DNA of 64,000 nt, from contig URKM01000005.1 of NCBI GenBank assembly GCA_900548365.1, positions 19,062 to 83,061 of the forward strand. Reading direction: 5' to 3'. This document shows, one piece after another, positions 34,630-44,702 of the stretch (positions are counted from its first letter, which is position 1; the number at the start of each line of letters is the position of its first letter). The notes under the pieces are model-generated. The model worked only from the letters and a program-made list of their open reading frames with translations. It was not told where the DNA came from and searched no databases. Made by a program: the position numbers and the translations under genes. The DNA comes from an uncultured Collinsella sp. GTDB lineage: Bacteria; Actinomycetota; Coriobacteriia; Coriobacteriales; Coriobacteriaceae.

Positions 34630-36879
34630 CTAGCGTTTGCCGAAGCGCGCGCCCTTGCGCACGCGGCCGCTCGCGAAAGCGGAGCCCTTGCGGGCATCGC
34701 GGCGCAGGCGCTCGATGACATCGTCCTCGCTCGCGCCCTCGGCGAGCGCCCGCAGGTGGACGACTGCATCGCGCAGGCGCGCGGCCTCCTCGAAATCCAT
34801 CGCCTCGGACGCGGCGCGCATGTCGTCCTCCATCTGCTGGATGACGCGCTGGAGCTCCTCGGGCGGCAGCTCGGCGAGCTCCTCCGCCAACCGCTGTCCC
34901 GTCGAAGCCGAGGACGCGGGCGCGGCGTCCGCCCCATCCTCCCCTGCCGGCGTGAAGAACTCGCCGTGACCGAGCGAGTCGCCCCGGCTTCGATCGCGCT
35001 TGCCCACCGTCTCGGCCGCCTCGGAGATGAAGCTCGAGATGTCGCTGATCGCCTTGCGCACCGTGCGCGGCTCGATCCCATGGTCCTCGTTGTACTTCAT
35101 CTGGATGGCGCGGCGGCGCGAGGTCTCGTCGATCGCCTCGCGCATCGAATCGGTGATGGTGTCCGCATACATGATGACCTCGCCCTCGGCGTTGCGCGCC
35201 GCGCGGCCGATGGTCTGGATGAGCGACCGGCGGTTGCGCAGGAAGCCCTCCTTGTCGGCATCGAGGATCGCGACGAGCGACACCTCGGGCAGGTCGAGAC
35301 CCTCGCGCAGCAGGTTGATTCCCACCAAAACGTCGATCTTGCCCTCGCGCAGGCTTCGCAAAATCTCGACGCGGTCGAGCGTAGCGGTGTCGGAGTGCAT
35401 GTAGTTAACGTGCACGCCAGCGTCGAGCAGGTGGTCGGTCAGGTCCTCGGCCATGCGCTTGGTAAGCGTGGTCACCAGCACGCGCTCGTGGCGCGCGGTG
35501 CGCTCGCGGATCTCGTCCAGCAGGTCGTCGATCTGCCCGCGCACGGGGCGCACGTCGATCTTGGGGTCGAGCAGGCCCGTGGGGCGGATGATCTGCTCCA
35601 CGTTGTTCTGGCTCACGCGCAGCTCGTAATCGCCCGGGGTGGCCGACACGTAGATGAACTGCGGGATGCGCGCCTCGAACTCGTCGTAGCGCAGCGGGCG
35701 GTTGTCCAGCGCGCTGGGCAGGCGGAAGCCGTGCTCGACCAGCGTGACCTTGCGCGACCGGTCGCCCTCGTGCATGCCGCGGATCTGCGGCACGGTGACA
35801 TGGCTCTCGTCGATGATGCAGAGCATGTCCTTGGGGAAGTAGTCGATGAGCGTGAACGGCGGCTCGCCGGGCTTGCGGCCGTCGAGGTGGCGCGAGTAGT
35901 TCTCGATGCCGTTGGTGAATCCCATGGTCTCGAGCATCTCGAGGTCGTAGTCGGTGCGCTGCTGCAGGCGCTGGGCCTCGAGTAGCTTGTCGGACGCCTT
36001 GAGCTCGGCCACGCGGGCCTCGAGTTCTTCCTCGATGGTCTTCAGCGCGGCGGTGACCTTGGGTTTCTCCGTCACGTAATGGGAGGCGGGCCACACGGGG
36101 ATGGCGTCGTACTCGCGCAGCATCTCGCCCGTGACCTCGTCGATCTCGGCGATGAGCTCCACCTCGTCGCCGAAGAACTCGAAGCGCAGGGGATGCTCGG
36201 CGTAGGGCGGGTAGACGTCGACGACGTCGCCGCGGACGCGGAAGCACCCGCGCGAGAGGTCGTAATCGTTGCGGTCGTACTGGATGTCGATGAGCGCGTG
36301 GATGAAGTCATCGCGCTCGAGCGGGACCTTCTTATCGATATTGGGTGCCAGGCCGGCGTAGTCCTCGGGGCTGCCGATGCCGTAGATGCACGAGACGGAG
36401 GCGACGACGATGACGTCGCGGCGGGAGAGCAGGGACGCCGTCGCCTGATGGCGCAGCATCTCCACCTCCTCGTTGATCGAGGAGTCCTTCTCGATGTAGG
36501 TGTCGGACTGCGGGACGTAGGCTTCCGGCTGGTAGTAATCGTAGTAGGAGACGAAGTAGACCACGGAGTTATGGGGGAAGAACTCCTTGAGCTCGCTGGC
36601 GAGCTGCGCGGCGAGCGTCTTGTTGGGAGCCATCACGAGCGTGGGCTTGCCGAGCGCCTCGATGGTCTTTGCCATGGTGAACGTCTTGCCGGAGCCTGTA
36701 ACGCCCAGCAGCACCTGGTAGCGGTCACCGTCCTGAACGCCCTTCACGAGCGAGGCGATGGCCTGGGGCTGGTCGCCGGAGGGCTCGAAGGGCGAGACGA
36801 CCTCGAACTTGGCCGGCTCCCCCAGGACGCCGAACCTGCGCAGCTCGCCGCCGACGCGCTCGACCTCGAAACTCTCCAT
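34630..36879 (-). CDS. uvrB: Excinuclease ABC subunit B
   Basis: A 749-aa helicase-like repair protein. [17 protein letters not shown] near residue 25, Walker [10 protein letters not shown] near 60, the beta-hairpin [20 protein letters not shown] near 113, the DESHVT box, and [10 protein letters not shown] near 560 are diagnostic. The C-terminal UVR motif ([11 protein letters not shown]) contacts UvrC. The protein has a variable acidic stretch before that motif and a basic tail ([12 protein letters not shown]), making it longer than the usual 660-690 aa. Its promoter carries a LexA-type box at 36952-36965. Confidence 0.97.
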   Translation of the reverse strand: MESFEVERVGGELRRFGVLGEPAKFEVVSPFEPSGDQPQAIASLVKGVQDGDRYQVLLGVTGSGKTFTMAKTIEALGKPTLVMAPNKTLAAQLASELKEFFPHNSVVYFVSYYDYYQPEAYVPQSDTYIEKDSSINEEVEMLRHQATASLLSRRDVIVVASVSCIYGIGSPEDYAGLAPNIDKKVPLERDDFIHALIDIQYDRNDYDLSRGCFRVRGDVVDVYPPYAEHPLRFEFFGDEVELIAEIDEVTGEMLREYDAIPVWPASHYVTEKPKVTAALKTIEEELEARVAELKASDKLLEAQRLQQRTDYDLEMLETMGFTNGIENYSRHLDGRKPGEPPFTLIDYFPKDMLCIIDESHVTVPQIRGMHEGDRSRKVTLVEHGFRLPSALDNRPLRYDEFEARIPQFIYVSATPGDYELRVSQNNVEQIIRPTGLLDPKIDVRPVRGQIDDLLDEIRERTARHERVLVTTLTKRMAEDLTDHLLDAGVHVNYMHSDTATLDRVEILRSLREGKIDVLVGINLLREGLDLPEVSLVAILDADKEGFLRNRRSLIQTIGRAARNAEGEVIMYADTITDSMREAIDETSRRRAIQMKYNEDHGIEPRTVRKAISDISSFISEAAETVGKRDRSRGDSLGHGEFFTPAGEDGADAAPASSASTGQRLAEELAELPPEELQRVIQQMEDDMRAASEAMDFEEAARLRDAVVHLRALAEGASEDDVIERLRRDARKGSAFASGRVRKGARFGKR

Positions 36880-36945
36880 ACCGCCCGCCTCTCATCCAAT
36901 GCGCCGCGCCCCCTCGCCAGGAAGGGGCCGGCGTCCCCGGTTGCG

Positions 36946-36980
36946 CACTATCGTACAAGTGTTCTAGCTATTTCACAAGA
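36946..36980 (-). promoter_or_regulatory. uvrB promoter with embedded LexA/SOS box
   Basis: On the minus strand TTGTGA, a 17-base spacer and TACGAT form a good promoter. The 14-base box (plus strand CGTACAAGTGTTCT, 36952-36965) covers the spacer and the -10. LexA bound there would block RNA polymerase. The half-site CGTACAA is shared with the uvrA box. Confidence 0.8.
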
Positions 36981-37045
36981 CGGGACGCTCCGCGGACTCG
37001 CCGAGCCGCGGTGAGCGCGGACGGAGCAGCGGCGCGATAAATGCT

Positions 37046-37633
37046 CTAGAGAAACGCCTCGGGATAGATCTGGCGGTAGCGATCGTGCGCGTTGTTCACG
37101 CGGATGAGATAGGCCTGCGTCTCGGGGAAGGTGATCGCGTTATGCAGCACCGTGTCCTCCTGCGCCCAATCATCCACGTTGCCCATGCCCGCGTTGTAGG
37201 CCGCGATGGCCCGGTCCGTCGCCCCGTTGAAGTAGCGTATGAGATAGGACAGGTAGGCGCATCCGAACTCGATGTTCGTCGCCGGGTCCTCCAGGTTCTC
37301 AGCAGAATACGCGTCACCGTCCACGATGCCCTTGATGACCATATCCTGGGCGGTCTCGGGCATCAACTGCATCAGGCCGCGCGCGCCCTGGCTCGAACGC
37401 GCCTCCGGGTCCCACCCCGATTCGGTCTCGATCACGGCGGCGACCAGATACGGATCGACGCCGTGCGCGGCGGCCGAGGACGTGATCTCGTCCTCGTAGT
37501 GCAGGGGGTAGATGGTTGAGAACAGCAGCGCCGGCGCGTAGGAATACACCGAGGCGACGACGCCCATCAGCGCGATCGCGAGCAAGGGCACCACCCGGTA
37601 CCACGCGAGAAAGCGCACGCGCGCCCTAGACAT
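37046..37633 (-). CDS. Membrane-anchored lytic transglycosylase (SLT domain)
   Basis: A 195-aa protein that cleaves peptidoglycan glycan strands. Residues about 12-33 form an N-terminal signal anchor. The SLT domain has the catalytic Glu in VIETESGWDPEARSSQGARG near residue 67, then GLMQLMPETA and AIAAYNAGMGNV near 145, all standard. ATG at 37633 overlaps the coaE stop by 8 bases (ATGTCTAG), so translation is coupled. Confidence 0.92.
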   Translation of the reverse strand: MSRARVRFLAWYRVVPLLAIALMGVVASVYSYAPALLFSTIYPLHYEDEITSSAAAHGVDPYLVAAVIETESGWDPEARSSQGARGLMQLMPETAQDMVIKGIVDGDAYSAENLEDPATNIEFGCAYLSYLIRYFNGATDRAIAAYNAGMGNVDDWAQEDTVLHNAITFPETQAYLIRVNNAHDRYRQIYPEAFL

Positions 37634-38243
37634 GGGCGACTCCCAGCTCCTCCAGCAGGGCATCGAGCGAGTCGAAGAGAGAGTCGTCGGCCGCGCTGTT
37701 GTCGATCGAGCGAGTCGCGAGAGCGAGCAGGCGCTCGTCCGACGGCTGGCATTCGGCACGACGGTCGAAATCATCCGCATCCATGCCGCGCTCGATAGCG
37801 CGCACACGCCGGGCCTCGAGCGGAGCCGTTATGGCGATGACCTCGTCTGCCAGCGCGAAAGCGTCCTCGAACCCCTCGGGTGCCGAGACCTCGACGACGG
37901 CGAACGGATGCTCGGGAACCATGACCGAGCAGCAGTTGGCGGGCAGCAGGCGCAGACCCAGCTGCTCGAGCACCACCGGATGGACGATGGCGTTCAGGCG
38001 CGCGGTGTCCTCGGGCGTGGCAAACGCGCGGTCGGCGAGGACGGCGCGGTCGATGCCGCCGTTGGCGTTCACGACATCCCATCCGAACTCGGCGGCGATC
38101 TCGTCGACCACGGCAGAGCCCGGCTGGTAGAGGTCCTTGGCGAGCTCATCGAGATCGATGCGCAGCGCACCGCGGCGCTCGAGGTAGCGAGCGGCCGTCG
38201 ACTTGCCCGAGGCGATGTTTCCTATGAGAAAGAGCGTAATCAT
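37626..38243 (-). CDS. coaE: Dephospho-CoA kinase
   Basis: Last enzyme of CoA synthesis: it phosphorylates dephospho-CoA. The 205-aa P-loop kinase begins MITLFLIGNIASGKST, with the Walker A near residue 8. IDLDELAKDLYQPGS near residue 30 is a family motif, and the LID-type arginine region follows FDRRAECQ. The usual motif has GGIGSGKS; here it is GNIASGKS, slightly divergent. Overlaps the downstream transglycosylase gene and lies 11 bases from the MFS gene. Confidence 0.85.
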   Translation of the reverse strand: MITLFLIGNIASGKSTAARYLERRGALRIDLDELAKDLYQPGSAVVDEIAAEFGWDVVNANGGIDRAVLADRAFATPEDTARLNAIVHPVVLEQLGLRLLPANCCSVMVPEHPFAVVEVSAPEGFEDAFALADEVIAITAPLEARRVRAIERGMDADDFDRRAECQPSDERLLALATRSIDNSAADDSLFDSLDALLEELGVAHV

Positions 38244-38254
38244 AGCTCCCTATC

Positions 38255-39478
38255 TTACGCATCGGACGACTTGCGGGCGCTTGAAGCGCGCGTCTCCGTT
38301 CGAACTCCACGGGCACGGGCGGGGCGCACGACGCCGAGCAGGCAGACCATGAGCGCAGCCAGCGCGAGGACGCCCCCGACGCATCCGATCGACCCGATGG
38401 CGCCATGGGAGACCACGACCCCTCCCAGCGCGCTGCCGATGCCGATACCCAGGTTGAAGATGCCCGAGTAGATCGACATCGCGACGGCGGAGTCGTCCTT
38501 ATCGCACCAGCGGATGATCTCCGATTGGTACGCGATGCTGAACGCCGTTCCGAACAGCCCCCACACGGCGCAGGCGAGCGCGAGCGCCCCGAAAGAACCG
38601 GCCATCGGACGCAAGACCAGCAGCGGAAGCGCGACGCCGGCGCAGGAAGCGAGCATGAAGAACGTCCTCCGGCGATCGTAGTACCTGGTGAGCAGCGCGC
38701 TCCCCGCAAGTCCCGCCGCCCCGAAGACGGTGAGCAGCCCGGTGATGACATCGGGCGATAGCCCCGCCATCTGCTGCATGAACGGCTCGATGTAGCTGTA
38801 GCCGGTATAGTATCCCGACGCGAACAGGATGGTCATGGCGTAGATGCCCATGAGCACCGGGTTCTTCAAGAGGAGGGGCAGGCGGCGCAGCGTAAAGGGC
38901 TCGCCCGCGGGCATCTTGGGAAAGCAGGCGGCCAGGTACGCGGCGATGGCGAACGATACGACGCCGACCAGGCCAAACGTCATCCTCCAGCCCAGCACGA
39001 GCCCGATCGCCCTGCCCAAGGGCAACCCCAAGATCATGGCGACGGACGTACCTGTCGCGACCATGCTCACGGCAAGCGAGCCGTGCTGCGGAGCAACAAG
39101 GCGGGACGCCGCGACCGAGGCGATCGACCAGAAGACGGCGTGCGCGGCGGCGACGACCAGGCGCGCCAGGATGAGGATCGGATAGGTCGGGGCGACAGCC
39201 GACAGGAACTGGCCGAGCGAGAACACCGCGACCACCGCGACGAGCAGCCGTTTGAACTCGACGCGGGACGCCGCCATCATGAGGGGAAGCGACAGCACCA
39301 TCACCGCCCAGGCGTACACGCTGATCATGATGCCCGCCTGAGCCTCGCTCAACCCGAAGCTCGCGGCGATATCGGTCAGCAACCCGATCGGCATGAACTC
39401 GGACGTGTTGAATACGAAAGCAGAGCAGGTCATGCCGGCAAGCGGCAGCCACTGCTTCATCGTGATGGCGCTCTTCAT
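38255..39478 (-). CDS. MFS transporter, sugar-efflux/drug-export type
   Basis: A 407-aa protein with 12 predicted TM helices. FVFNTSEFMPIGLLTDIA near residue 20 and the following ISVYAWAVMVLSLPL match the SotB/AraJ-like DHA1 subfamily. The family exports sugars or drugs with proton exchange; the substrate here is unknown. ATG at 39478 is chosen because GGGGG lies six bases upstream, better than the ATG two codons earlier. It is the first gene of the minus-strand run toward coaE. Confidence 0.88.
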   Translation of the reverse strand: MKSAITMKQWLPLAGMTCSAFVFNTSEFMPIGLLTDIAASFGLSEAQAGIMISVYAWAVMVLSLPLMMAASRVEFKRLLVAVVAVFSLGQFLSAVAPTYPILILARLVVAAAHAVFWSIASVAASRLVAPQHGSLAVSMVATGTSVAMILGLPLGRAIGLVLGWRMTFGLVGVVSFAIAAYLAACFPKMPAGEPFTLRRLPLLLKNPVLMGIYAMTILFASGYYTGYSYIEPFMQQMAGLSPDVITGLLTVFGAAGLAGSALLTRYYDRRRTFFMLASCAGVALPLLVLRPMAGSFGALALACAVWGLFGTAFSIAYQSEIIRWCDKDDSAVAMSIYSGIFNLGIGIGSALGGVVVSHGAIGSIGCVGGVLALAALMVCLLGVVRPARARGVRTETRASSARKSSDA

Positions 39479-39649
39479 ACGCATCCCCCAAAACGATCGA
39501 CGTCGGTCGAACCGAGCAAGCCGGCACGGCCTGGAAACGAAACCCGGGCGTCGAAGCGCACCCGCATGCGACCGATCCCGCTCAATCGCACGGGTCCGCA
39601 TGATATACCCCCTCCATACGAGCGACGTAAAGGTTACAGAGTATTAATG

Positions 39650-39678
39650 CGAACACATGTTTGTGTCTGTGCTACACT
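39650..39678 (+). promoter_or_regulatory. LexA/SOS box and promoter of the TerB-BrxD-like operon
   Basis: CGAACACATGTTTG (39650-39663) matches the Gram-positive LexA pattern CGAACRNRYGTTY at all specified positions. A TACACT -10 lies at 39673-39678, so the box overlies the -35 position. The start codon is 49 bases further on. Confidence 0.8.
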
Positions 39679-39726
39679 GGAGAATCACGGAAGACGGCTC
39701 GGATTCGGTTGGGAGGGGATGGCGCC

Positions 39727-41559
39727 ATGGATGAGCGAATCGACCGCAAGGGCTCGCGGGCGCGCGACATCATCGACAAGATCGTCGCCGACGAGCGCTT
39801 TCGCGCCAGCACCCACTTCTCATCGACCGTCTATCGCGACGAGCCGATCATAACCACCGGGCGCCAGATGGCGGGATACCTTCCCCGGGAATACTCCGCC
39901 ATGAAGTCGATCTCGCGCTGGGACGAGCAACCGGGCGGCGACCGCGGCAGATGGCTCAGCGAGGCGGAGCTCTTCTACCGGCAGGGCCTCGCGCTCGCAT
40001 CCGTCGAGGACGATTGCCCGTATCGAGGGGTCTACAAGGCTTCCTATCCAACATACAGCTCGATGAGCGACCGGCAGCTCCGCGGCTACGTCACGTGGCG
40101 CACCGCTGTCCGCCGCGGCGAGATAGCCCGCACGTCCCCCGCATTCGCCCTCGTGTACCTGCAGGAGCTCATCTGCGGCATCGGGGTCGGGAGTCCTCGC
40201 GAAGGGCTCGACGCGCTGCTATCGTTCGCCGAGGCGTACCGGGGCATATCCCCCGAGGTCGACCGGCGAGCCCCCGTTTGGATCCAGGATTACGCGGTCT
40301 ATCACGGGTTGGCGCCCGCCATGCTGCCCGCGACCGCGCAAGCGGTCCGAGACGAGCTCATCCTCCAGCTTCGCGGAGCATTGGAGCAGGGCAGGAAGGA
40401 GACGGGACTTTCGGCGGACCGCCAGCCCAGGAGGCGCCGTGGCGTCCTCGAGGGGCTCGAGGACGCCACCTCGTCATCCCTCTTCACGGCCGGCCGCGCC
40501 CTCGCCGACGCGGCAGAGCGGCGCCCCGCACCGGGGCCCGATCGGGCGGACCCGCGCGCCGCCGACCTCGCACACGTCGTCGGCGCGGTCCTCCTTCGCC
40601 TGGACGACCATCATCGGCGCACCAGGAAGACGACGCTCGACGCCGCGCTGTTCGGCGAGGAGCTCGAGCTCCCCTACACCATGTTCGCGTCCGCCGTGTT
40701 CTTCGATCCGCACGTCCACGCGGATTGCGAGGTGCGGCTCAGCCCCATCCACCGCTACCGCTGCCGAAAGGGCCTGTGGACCTGCTCCCGCATACACGGC
40801 GAGGCAGCCGGGGCGATACGGCTGAACGAGATCCTGGAAGCCGTGGAGCGCACCGCGCGCGATTCATGGAACGCTCCCCAGAAGGATCGGAGCGACGCGC
40901 CGGCGACCGGGCCGGAGGTCAGGGGCGCCATACCGAAATACCTGGTGAAGATCATCCAGAGCGAGGTCGACGCGCGCGGCGCCTGGCGGGCGGCCAACAA
41001 GCCCGTCGTCTTCACCATCGACCCCTCGAAGCTCGCCGGCATCCGCCAGACCGCAGCGCAGACGAGAGAAGCGCTCCTCATCGAAGAGGAGCGCTCAGAC
41101 GACACCGAGGGCTCCGCCTTGATCGAGAGCGCGGCCCGCGCATATGACGAGAATGGCCCGGCCTTCGAGATACCCGAGATGGCGACGCGGGCATCGCGGG
41201 CCCCGGCTCCGCAACCCGCGCCGTCCCCGCAGGCGACGCCGGAGTCTGCCTCCCCGCCGGCACGGCCCCCTCGAACGACGCCGGATTCGGATGCGCAGCC
41301 GGCACCCGGACTTCGCGCCGCCCCGGAAGGCGGAGCGGATGGCGGCCCGCTCGACCCGGCGCAGCTCGCCTATCTCGCAGCCCTTCTCGACGGCGGCGCG
41401 CCGCCCGCTACCGCCATCTCGGAAGACCTGCTCGTCGACGCCGTCAACGAGGCGCTCTTCGACCTGATCGGAGACACCGTCATCGAGTTCGGGGCAGACG
41501 GCGCCCGCATCATCGAAGATTACCGTACCGACCTTGAAGGGATCGTTCACCATGGTTAG
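39727..41559 (+). CDS. TerB-N/TerB-C domain protein of a predicted DNA-processing module
   Basis: A 610-aa protein. Residues about 75-200 resemble the TerB_N domain: aromatic/basic sequence with QLRGYVTWRTAVRRGE near 115 and LVYLQELICGIGV near 142. The middle is alpha-helical, followed by a Pro/Ala-rich low-complexity linker (about 490-540). The end has a TerB_C-like DLLVDAVNEALFDLIGD...YRTDLEGI. TerB_N proteins occur beside a P-loop ATPase and an SF2 helicase in a conserved, uncharacterised set. ATG at 39727 follows GGGAGGGG. It overlaps the next gene by 8 bases. Confidence 0.78.
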   Translation: MDERIDRKGSRARDIIDKIVADERFRASTHFSSTVYRDEPIITTGRQMAGYLPREYSAMKSISRWDEQPGGDRGRWLSEAELFYRQGLALASVEDDCPYRGVYKASYPTYSSMSDRQLRGYVTWRTAVRRGEIARTSPAFALVYLQELICGIGVGSPREGLDALLSFAEAYRGISPEVDRRAPVWIQDYAVYHGLAPAMLPATAQAVRDELILQLRGALEQGRKETGLSADRQPRRRRGVLEGLEDATSSSLFTAGRALADAAERRPAPGPDRADPRAADLAHVVGAVLLRLDDHHRRTRKTTLDAALFGEELELPYTMFASAVFFDPHVHADCEVRLSPIHRYRCRKGLWTCSRIHGEAAGAIRLNEILEAVERTARDSWNAPQKDRSDAPATGPEVRGAIPKYLVKIIQSEVDARGAWRAANKPVVFTIDPSKLAGIRQTAAQTREALLIEEERSDDTEGSALIESAARAYDENGPAFEIPEMATRASRAPAPQPAPSPQATPESASPPARPPRTTPDSDAQPAPGLRAAPEGGADGGPLDPAQLAYLAALLDGGAPPATAISEDLLVDAVNEALFDLIGDTVIEFGADGARIIEDYRTDLEGIVHHG

Positions 41560-42913
41560 CATGCCGAGCTCGCGACCAATCGATATCGACGGCGCGCCGC
41601 GCGTTCCCAAGCGCATCGCCGCCGTCATCCTCAACTCGCTGAAAGGCGGCGTCGTGCCGCGAATCGGCCTGCCGTACATCACCGTCGGCCGCGAGACCGA
41701 GATTCGCGCCCTGCTCACGGACCTCGACCTCATCGAACACGGCGGCGCGTCCTTCCGCTTCCTCGTGGGACGCTACGGAGCGGGCAAGAGCTTCCTGCTC
41801 CAAACGATCCGCACGCACGCCATGGGCGAGAACTTCGTGGTAGCAGATGCCGATCTCTCCCCCGAGCGTCGCCTGCAGGGCGGGCAGGGACAGGGCCTCG
41901 CCACCTATCGCGAGCTCATCCGCAACCTCTCGACCAAGACGCGGCCGGAAGGCGGGGCCCTCACGCTGGTCCTCGATCGCTGGGTGGCATCGATGCGCGA
42001 GCCCGCGGCGGACGCTCCCTCCTCCCCCATCGACCCGGCGGACGGCGGCGAGCAGCGCGCCCGCGCGTTCTGCCGCCCCTTGGAAGACATGGTGCACGGA
42101 TTCGATTTCACCCAGATGCTGATCAGGTACTTCCAGGCCACCTGCGAGGGGGACGAGCTCACGAGAAGCGCCGTCACGCGCTGGCTCCGCGGTGAGTTCA
42201 GGACCAAGACCGAGGCGCGCGCGGAGCTCAAGACGAGCACGATCATCGGCGACGACGATTGGTACGACTACATCAAACTGCTCGCGGCGTTCCTGCAGGG
42301 CGCGGGCTACAAGGGACTGCTCGTGCTCATCGACGAGCTCGTCAACCTCTACAAGATCCCCAACGCCATCACCCGCCAGTACAACTACGAGAAGATCCTG
42401 CAGATGTACAACGACACCCTGCAGGGAAAGGCGACGCACCTGGGCATCATCCTCGGCGGAACGCCGACCTCGGTCGAAGACCGGCGACGCGGCGTCTTCA
42501 GCTACGAGGCGCTTCGCAGCCGGCTCACGCAGGGGCGCTACGCGCGCGACGACATGCGCGATATGCTCGCCCCCATCATCCGCCTTCACCCCCTCAGCTA
42601 CGAGGAGCTCCTGATCCTCATCGAGAAGCTCGCGCAGATCCACGCAGGGTACTTCGGATACGCGCCCGCGATCACGGAGCAAGACCTCGTCGACTTCCTC
42701 ACCGCTGAATTCAGCCGCGTCGGGGCGGAATCCCACCTCACCCCGCGCGAGGTCATCCGCGATTTCATCGAGCTGCTCGATATCGCCTTCCAGAATCCCG
42801 GCACCGCGATCGGCGACCTACTCGGCGATCGCGGTGAAGTGAGGCCGGCGACGACCCCGCAGCCGCATGACCCGACGCGCGACGAGGCCGACTTCGCCGA
42901 GTTCACGATCTAG
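41552..42913 (+). CDS. BrxD-like P-loop ATPase (DUF2791 type)
   Basis: A 453-aa ATPase resembling BrxD of BREX type 2 systems. YITVGRETEI near residue 42 leads to Walker A FLVGRYGAGKSF near 71-82, with Walker B LLVLIDELVN near 258. RQYNYEKILQMYNDTLQGKA, LGIILGGTP and a C-terminal LHPLSYEELLILIEKLA follow in family order. The ATG sits in ATGGTTAG, overlapping the stop of the TerB-type gene, so expression is coupled. The partner helicase lies 1.9 kb downstream beyond an opposite-strand gene. Confidence 0.82.
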   Translation: MVSMPSSRPIDIDGAPRVPKRIAAVILNSLKGGVVPRIGLPYITVGRETEIRALLTDLDLIEHGGASFRFLVGRYGAGKSFLLQTIRTHAMGENFVVADADLSPERRLQGGQGQGLATYRELIRNLSTKTRPEGGALTLVLDRWVASMREPAADAPSSPIDPADGGEQRARAFCRPLEDMVHGFDFTQMLIRYFQATCEGDELTRSAVTRWLRGEFRTKTEARAELKTSTIIGDDDWYDYIKLLAAFLQGAGYKGLLVLIDELVNLYKIPNAITRQYNYEKILQMYNDTLQGKATHLGIILGGTPTSVEDRRRGVFSYEALRSRLTQGRYARDDMRDMLAPIIRLHPLSYEELLILIEKLAQIHAGYFGYAPAITEQDLVDFLTAEFSRVGAESHLTPREVIRDFIELLDIAFQNPGTAIGDLLGDRGEVRPATTPQPHDPTRDEADFAEFTI

Positions 42914-42926
42914 GCGGCCGGCTATG

Positions 42927-42971
42927 AAAAAAACGGGCGGATCCCCGGAGGCCCTCCGCGAGATCCGCCCG
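42927..42971 (-). terminator. Terminator of the hydrogenase-like gene
   Basis: CGGGCGGATC pairs with GATCCGCCCG (42934-42971), followed on the minus strand by seven T. It lies 24 bases after the hydrogenase stop and also just after the BrxD-like stop, so it may serve both. Confidence 0.85.
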
Positions 42972-42994
42972 CTCGTGCAGCGCGCACGGCGTCG

Positions 42995-44605
42995 CTATTC
43001 GTCAGCGCCCTGTGGACGAAGCGCCTCGGCGGACTCCGCAACCACGTCGGCGTCGGAACGGCAGCCGTCGGCGTCGCGCTCGAGTTCGTGAATGAGCTCG
43101 CAGTACGCGTTCTCGGGCGCAATCTTGATGGGAGCCTTCTTCGCGTACAGCTTGACGGCGCCCGCCGACTTCGTGATGGGCTGCAGCGTACCCGCTCCGG
43201 CGACGCAGCCGCCCGGGCACGCCATCCCCTCGAGCAGGTAGCCGTCGAACTTGCCCTTCACGGCGGCCTTCATCATCTTGCGGCACTCATCGAGACCCTC
43301 GGCGTTCGTGACGTGGACCTCCATATCGGGGTGCTCGCGATGGATGGCGTTCACCACCGCGTTCGCGACGCCGCCTGCGACCGCGAAGGCGCGGCCGTCG
43401 GCGCTGGCGACGTCGAAATCGCTCGAACCCTCGCCCGCGAGCTTCGTGTAGTCGATGCCCTTCGCCTCCATCATGCCCGCCATCTCTTCAAACGTGAGCA
43501 CGAAGTCGACCTCGCTCTTCACGCTCTTGCGCTGCGCCTCGAGCTTCTTGGCCGAGCAGGGGCCCACGAACACGATCTTCGCCGCGGGATGCTGCTTGCG
43601 GATGAGGCGCGCGGTGAGCGTCATGGGCGTGAGCGCCATGGATACGCAGTTCGCATGCTCGGGGAACTCCATCTTCGCCATGACCGACCAGGCCGGGCAG
43701 CACGAGGTTCCCATGAACGGGATCTTCTCGGGCACCTCCTCGAGGAAGTCCTCCGCTTCCTGGACCGCGCACAGGTCGGCGCCGAGCGCGACTTCCTCCA
43801 TGCCGGTGAAACCGAGCTCCTTGAACGCCTCGCGGAGCTTGTCGACGTTGCCGCGGCCGCCGAACTGGCCCACGAACGCCGGGGCAACCTCGGCGATGAC
43901 CTCGTCACCGGCCTGGATGGCCTGGATGACCTGGAAGATCTGGCTCTTATCGGCGATGGCTCCGAAGGGGCAGTTGACGAGGCACTGGCCGCATGAGACG
44001 CAGCGGCTGTAGTCGATGCGGGCGCGGCCCTGCTCGTCGGAGCTGATCGCGTTCATGCCGCACGCCGCTGCGCACGGGCGCTCTCGATGCTGGATGGCGC
44101 CGTAGGGGCACACGCTCGCGCAGCGGCCGCACTTGATGCATTTATCCTGGTCGATATAGGCCTTCTTGTCCTTGAAGGTGATCGCCCCCTTGGGGCAGAT
44201 CTCGCGGCACGGATGCGCCAGGCATCCCTGGCACGCATCGCTCACGCGATAGGAATCCTCTTCGCACGCATTGCACGCGAACTTGATGACGTTGATGAGC
44301 GGCGGCTCGTAGTAGCGCTCGGGCTGAGCCGCCTCGGCGACGCCCTCGGAGAGCTTCGCGGGCTTGTCCACGCCCTGCAAGGGCAGGCCCATGGCGAGGC
44401 GGATGCGCTCGCCGACGATGGCGCGTTCCAGAAACACGCTCTCGCGGTACGTCGCGACATCCCCCGGGATGATCTCGTATGGCAGTTCGTCCACCCAGGC
44501 GAAATCGCCCGACTGGCTCTCATATGCAAGGCGCGCGACCTCGCGGAATACGGTACGGCGGATCTGGGCGAGGCTGGTGTAGACCCCGCGCATCGAGTTG
44601 CCCAT
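42995..44605 (-). CDS. [FeFe]-hydrogenase-like protein with ferredoxin domains
   Basis: A 536-aa iron-sulfur protein. Residues about 105-235 hold cysteine-rich ferredoxin motifs (CIKCGRCASVCPYGA, CVSCGQCLVNCPFGA). The H-cluster region has TSCCPAW near 297, VGPCSAKK near 348 and MACPGGC near 465, the three cysteine motifs of [FeFe] hydrogenases. The PC.AKK form suggests a group B-like enzyme, whose physiological role is unclear. No maturase genes (hydEFG) lie in the window. ATG at 44605 follows AGAGGGGAAG. It lies between the two halves of the TerB/helicase module, on the opposite strand. Confidence 0.88.
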   Translation of the reverse strand: MGNSMRGVYTSLAQIRRTVFREVARLAYESQSGDFAWVDELPYEIIPGDVATYRESVFLERAIVGERIRLAMGLPLQGVDKPAKLSEGVAEAAQPERYYEPPLINVIKFACNACEEDSYRVSDACQGCLAHPCREICPKGAITFKDKKAYIDQDKCIKCGRCASVCPYGAIQHRERPCAAACGMNAISSDEQGRARIDYSRCVSCGQCLVNCPFGAIADKSQIFQVIQAIQAGDEVIAEVAPAFVGQFGGRGNVDKLREAFKELGFTGMEEVALGADLCAVQEAEDFLEEVPEKIPFMGTSCCPAWSVMAKMEFPEHANCVSMALTPMTLTARLIRKQHPAAKIVFVGPCSAKKLEAQRKSVKSEVDFVLTFEEMAGMMEAKGIDYTKLAGEGSSDFDVASADGRAFAVAGGVANAVVNAIHREHPDMEVHVTNAEGLDECRKMMKAAVKGKFDGYLLEGMACPGGCVAGAGTLQPITKSAGAVKLYAKKAPIKIAPENAYCELIHELERDADGCRSDADVVAESAEALRPQGADE

Positions 44606-44702
44606 GGCTGCTTCCCCTCTGATGAGCATGAGACGGATGGCTTTATTCTATATGTTACGCGTCAGCGCTCCGCTTCTTTTTCCGAACGCAACCAACGAAT
44701 AC

